NCBI GenBank assembly: GCA_002490465.1
Contig: DKUB01000058.1
Coordinates: forward strand, 41,614 to 105,613
Reading direction: 5' to 3'
Origin: Lachnoclostridium sp. UBA7215
GTDB taxonomy: Bacteria; Bacillota; Clostridia; Lachnospirales; Lachnospiraceae
Length of the DNA stretch: 64,000 bases
Made by a program: the position numbers and the translations under genes
The notes under the pieces: model-generated
Database searches by the model: none
Seen by the model: only the letters and a program-made list of their open reading frames with translations
What the model was told of the DNA's origin: nothing
Part shown: positions 63,013-64,000 of the stretch, one piece after another
How the letters are laid out: each line of letters opens with the position of its first letter
Numbering within the stretch: the stretch's first letter is position 1

Positions 63013-64000
63013 ATGCTATCGCCATTAGATTTACAAAACAAAAAAGTAGTCACAAAAAAACGCAAATATGACAAGATAGAGATGGATGAATATCTTGATT
63101 TAATATTTGAAAATTATAAGGAATTATACAACCAGAATCAGGAACTGCAAAAACAGATAAAGACCCTGAGCGATGGCGTGCAGTATTACCGTTCCATTGA
63201 ATCTACAATGCAAAAAGCCCTTGTTTTAGCAGAAAAAACTTCAAAGGAAACAAAGGATGCTGCAGTTTTAAAAGCAGAGGCAATTGAAAAAGACGCCAAC
63301 TCCAAAGCATCAAAAATTATCTCAGAAGCAAATCAGGAATACGAATCTATAAAGGAAAAATGTCTTTATCTTGTGCAACAGTTCAATCAATATAAAATGC
63401 AGTTAAAACAGGTAGCAACTGCTCAATTAGAATTAATTACCAGTGACACCTTTGATGTCTATTCCCCTGAGTTAGATGCTATCCGAAATGCAAAATACTC
63501 TCTTCCAAATTCGGAGGACCAGGAAAATATTACTGCATTTACTGACACTTCGTCCCAAACAGAGACAGAATCTGAAAACACTACAGAAGTAGAAGTGTCG
63601 AAAGATTTACTTACAGAACCGGAACTCTTAGATAGTGGAGATGAAATAACTCCACTGACAAAAAGCAATCATATGTCAGTGGACAAAAATCCTGCTGTTT
63701 TGGATGATTTGACTCCTGCCGTTGAGGCAGAAACATCCTCTGCTTCTATAGGTAAGGATAACTTACTGACTCCAATAAAAGATGACAACAAAAAACAAAT
63801 GGATAAAACGGTAATATTGCCGGATATAAAGGATAAATTAGAAAAGAGTAATAAACGTAGAAAAGATATGGGCGATATATCTATACTAACGGCAGACACC
63901 ATTGACTTAAGAAACTCCATTCAGGAAGCGCAGGCTTCAGAGAATAAAGAAAATTCTGCATCATCTGAGAGTTCAGCTTTCGCTGGATTGAAACCGGAAA
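63013..64000 (+). CDS. divIVA: DivIVA-family protein (runs off the window)
   Basis: At least 329 residues, open to the last base. The N-terminal 165 residues form a coiled coil (MDEYLDLIFENYKELYNQNQ and the following KQIKTL segment), with a second helix rich in Ala, Glu and Lys. The tail from about residue 170 is acidic and Ser/Thr-rich. Position after sepF-ylmH and the coiled-coil layout identify DivIVA or a close paralogue; the expected N-terminal lipid-binding IDV motif (here SPLDLQNKKV) is a near match. GGAGG lies seven bases upstream of the ATG. The C-terminus is missing from the window. Confidence 0.85.
   Translation, partial: MLSPLDLQNKKVVTKKRKYDKIEMDEYLDLIFENYKELYNQNQELQKQIKTLSDGVQYYRSIESTMQKALVLAEKTSKETKDAAVLKAEAIEKDANSKASKIISEANQEYESIKEKCLYLVQQFNQYKMQLKQVATAQLELITSDTFDVYSPELDAIRNAKYSLPNSEDQENITAFTDTSSQTETESENTTEVEVSKDLLTEPELLDSGDEITPLTKSNHMSVDKNPAVLDDLTPAVEAETSSASIGKDNLLTPIKDDNKKQMDKTVILPDIKDKLEKSNKRRKDMGDISILTADTIDLRNSIQEAQASENKENSASSESSAFAGLKPE

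Overview
The window reads as a chromosomal segment of a Gram-positive, low-to-moderate GC, spore-forming Clostridia species, most likely a member of the Lachnospiraceae. The grounds are the ribosome binding sites (GGAGG types), the gene orders (rex; acpS-nnr-alr-mazF; yqfC-yqfD-phoH-ybeY; rplU-prp-rpmA-obg; minCDE-rodA-mgsA; sepF-ylmH-divIVA), the sporulation proteins YqfC/YqfD, a SpoVB-like flippase, and a LexA operator of the Gram-positive type. I cannot fix the genus from sequence alone. No tRNA, rRNA, CRISPR array, insertion sequence or phage was seen.

Layout. 1-9466: coiled-coil protein of unknown function, convergent ABC-F ATPase, rex, a second unknown coiled-coil protein, then acpS-nnr-alr-mazF, a histidine phosphatase and rlmH. 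9505-21968: an accessory stretch with a toroid-fold protein, a HAD hydrolase, a lipoprotein coupled to a truncated nucleotidyltransferase and an APH(6)-like kinase, an unknown antisense gene, an HD hydrolase, a secreted double-domain esterase, and a tight six-gene operon (ATPase, SAM methyltransferase, PD-(D/E)XK-like protein, S66 peptidase, AzlC, AzlD). 22092-31458: rpsU, then yqfC-yqfD-phoH-ybeY, a DUF3048 protein, a MOP-family flippase and a VTC / DUF4956 / beta-helix cassette.

31428-41287: a zinc-ribbon membrane protein, then a 529-bp foldback inverted repeat in the divergent intergenic region, the radical SAM pair of unknown function with an RNase E/G-family protein that lacks its zinc-link, and the L21 leader with rplU-prp-rpmA, obg, yhbY, a nadD-yqeK fusion and rsfS. 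41387-50785: lexA with two operator-like palindromes, an SH3 membrane protein, mutS-mutL-miaA, a methionine gamma-lyase family protein and radC. 50796-64000: cell shape and division genes: mreBCD, a large class B PBP with a long insertion, minCDE, rodA, mgsA, an HlyD-like adaptor, yggS, sepF, ylmH and a divIVA gene that runs off the end of the window.

Most of the window is conserved housekeeping. The least explained items are the foldback element at 32394-32922, the ATPase-to-AzlD operon, the VTC/DUF4956/beta-helix cassette, and the run of palindromes that replaces the zinc-link at the end of the RNase G-like gene.
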